Assembly (NCBI GenBank): GCA_021203285.1
Contig: JAJQBM010000207.1
Coordinates: 1 to 7,370 of the forward strand
Origin: Clostridiales bacterium
Lineage (GTDB): Bacteria; Bacillota; Clostridia; Lachnospirales; Lachnospiraceae
DNA: 7,370 nucleotides
Direction: 5' to 3'
Shown: in pieces, positions 6,012 to 7,370 of the stretch
How the letters are laid out: each line of letters begins with the position of its first letter
Numbering within the stretch: the stretch's first letter is position 1
The notes under the pieces: model-generated
Databases searched by the model: none
What the model saw: only the letters and a program-made list of their open reading frames with translations
What the model was told of the DNA's origin: nothing
Made by a program: the position numbers and the translations under genes

Positions 6012-7370
6012 ATGAATTGCAAAAAAGAGAATATGCTGCTCTATGCCGTGACAGACCGCTCATGGCTGGGAGATCAAACCCTGTATGATCAGGTAGAACA
6101 GGCACTCCGGGGAGGAGTCACCCTCCTCCAGCTTCGGGAAAAAACGTTGGGGGCGGAGGGTTTTCTGCGGGAGGCCCGGCAGATCAGGGAGCTCTGTGAC
6201 CGATATGGGGTTCCGCTGATCATCAACGATAATGCGGAGATTGCGAAACAGGTCGGCGCTGCGGGCGTTCATCTGGGACAGAGCGACATGGATGCGCGGG
6301 AGGCGCGCGCACTGCTCGGCCCGGACTGCATCATCGGTGTCTCGGCTCGGACCGTGGAGCAGGCGATGCTTGCGCAGGAGCACGGCGCGGATTATCTGGG
6401 CGTCGGCGCGGTGTTTTCTACCGGGACGAAGCAGGACTCGAAACATATCCGAATGGAGACGCTGCGGGAGATCTGCGATGCGGTATCGATCCCCGTGGTT
6501 GCGATCGGAGGGATCACGGCCGATAATCTGTGTCAGCTAGAGGGAAGCGGCATCGACGGGATCGCGGTGGTCAGCGCCATCTTTGCGCAGAGGGATATCG
6601 AGGCGGCGGCGAGGGAGCTGAAGCGGCGGATGAGGACGCTTCGGAATCGAAAAACGGCATTGACGATCGCGGGCAGCGACTGCAGCGGCGGCGCCGGTAT
6701 TCAGGCGGATATCAAGACGATGATGGCGAACGGTGTGTATGCTATGAGTGCGGTCACGGCGCTGACGGCACAGAATACGACGGGCGTGGCGGCCATCATG
6801 GAATCCTCGCCGGATTTTCTGAGGCAGCAGATGGACTGCGTTTTTACAGATATCTATCCCGACGCGGTGAAGATCGGGATGGTTTCCTCGGCGGGGCTGA
6901 TTCGGGTGATCGCAGAGAGATTGGCATACTATGAGGCAAAAAAGATCGTGCTGGATCCGGTGATGGTAGCGACGAGCGGATCGAGCCTGCTGGATGAGGA
7001 GGCGGTGGATGTTCTGACCCATGCCCTACTTCCGATGGCAGCCGTGGTGACGCCGAACATTCCGGAGGCGGAGATTTTGTCGGGGATATCTATCGCATCC
7101 GCGGAGGATATGGTCTCGGCTGCGGAGAAGATCAGCCGGACATGGCATTGCGCAGTTCTTCTGAAAGGCGGGCATTCTTTAAACGATGCCAACGATTTGC
7201 TGTACCGGGACGGACATTTTACATGGTTTCAGGGACAGCGCATCGATAACCCCAACACCCACGGGACCGGCTGCACGCTCTCCAGTGCGATTGCCGCAAA
7301 TCTGGCAAAAGGCTGTGATCTGGAGAAGTCCATCCGGCGGGCGAAGGAGTATCTCTCCCGCGCGCTGGGC
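6012..7370 (+). CDS. thiED: Bifunctional thiamine-phosphate synthase / HMP(-P) kinase ThiE-ThiD, 3' end beyond window
   Basis: The open frame runs 453 codons to the window edge with no stop. Residues 1 to about 205 are ThiE, a TIM barrel joining HMP-PP and thiazole phosphate into thiamine phosphate: LQLREK (39-44), INDNAEIA with Asp73, GVHLGQSD with Asp92, VFSTGTK (134-140), AIGGI and VVSAI. Residues from about 214 are ThiD, the ribokinase-fold kinase that phosphorylates HMP and HMP-P: LTIAGSDCSGGAGIQADIKT, VKIGMV (287-291), VLDPVMVATSG, TPNIPEAE, LLKGGH and the catalytic NTHGTGC with Cys421. Roughly 30-45 C-terminal residues are missing by comparison with ThiD. AGGAGG (5996-6001) is 10 nt before the ATG. 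The order ThiE-ThiD is the reverse of the plant fusion and is known in some bacteria. The gene starts 49 nt after gatB with no terminator or riboswitch between them, so readthrough from the gat operon is possible. Confidence 0.95.
   Translation, partial: MNCKKENMLLYAVTDRSWLGDQTLYDQVEQALRGGVTLLQLREKTLGAEGFLREARQIRELCDRYGVPLIINDNAEIAKQVGAAGVHLGQSDMDAREARALLGPDCIIGVSARTVEQAMLAQEHGADYLGVGAVFSTGTKQDSKHIRMETLREICDAVSIPVVAIGGITADNLCQLEGSGIDGIAVVSAIFAQRDIEAAARELKRRMRTLRNRKTALTIAGSDCSGGAGIQADIKTMMANGVYAMSAVTALTAQNTTGVAAIMESSPDFLRQQMDCVFTDIYPDAVKIGMVSSAGLIRVIAERLAYYEAKKIVLDPVMVATSGSSLLDEEAVDVLTHALLPMAAVVTPNIPEAEILSGISIASAEDMVSAAEKISRTWHCAVLLKGGHSLNDANDLLYRDGHFTWFQGQRIDNPNTHGTGCTLSSAIAANLAKGCDLEKSIRRAKEYLSRALG

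Overview
The window looks like the chromosome of a moderately G+C-rich Firmicute of the Clostridia, probably Lachnospiraceae-like. The pointers are a T-box riboswitch, strong AGGAGG-type ribosome binding sites, an archaeal-type AspRS and a gatCAB set. The genus cannot be fixed from sequence reading alone. All supported genes are on the + strand.

Layout. A sigma-A-type promoter (72-100) starts a leader of about 330 nt that holds a T-box riboswitch (about 107-350) and its intrinsic terminator (359-399). Next come aspS2 (435-1766), an archaeal/bacterial type-2 aspartyl-tRNA synthetase with non-discriminating features, and a 224-bp gap dominated by a long imperfect inverted repeat (1788-1978). 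Then follow a GNAT acetyltransferase fused in frame to GatC (2069-2989), gatA (3004-4509), gatB (4526-5962) and a ThiE-ThiD fusion gene (6012 to the window end, cut off there).

How the genes work together. The synthetase should make Asp-tRNA(Asn) as well as Asp-tRNA(Asp). GatCAB would then amidate Asp-tRNA(Asn) to Asn-tRNA(Asn), and, if the genome has a non-discriminating GluRS, Glu-tRNA(Gln) to Gln-tRNA(Gln). The riboswitch fits this job. My fold of the specifier loop leaves GAACA on its 3' strand, which contains AAC (Asn) overlapping GAA (Glu) by two bases. A two-codon T-box sensing tRNA(Asn) and tRNA(Glu) has been described for the Clostridium acetobutylicum transamidation operon, and this leader looks like the same design.

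Most worth a second look: (1) the GNAT-GatC fusion, which physically ties an N-acetyltransferase to the transamidosome; (2) the 37-bp-arm inverted repeat between aspS2 and gatC; (3) the overlapping GAA/AAC specifier; (4) a thiamine gene directly behind gatB with no visible promoter or TPP riboswitch of its own.
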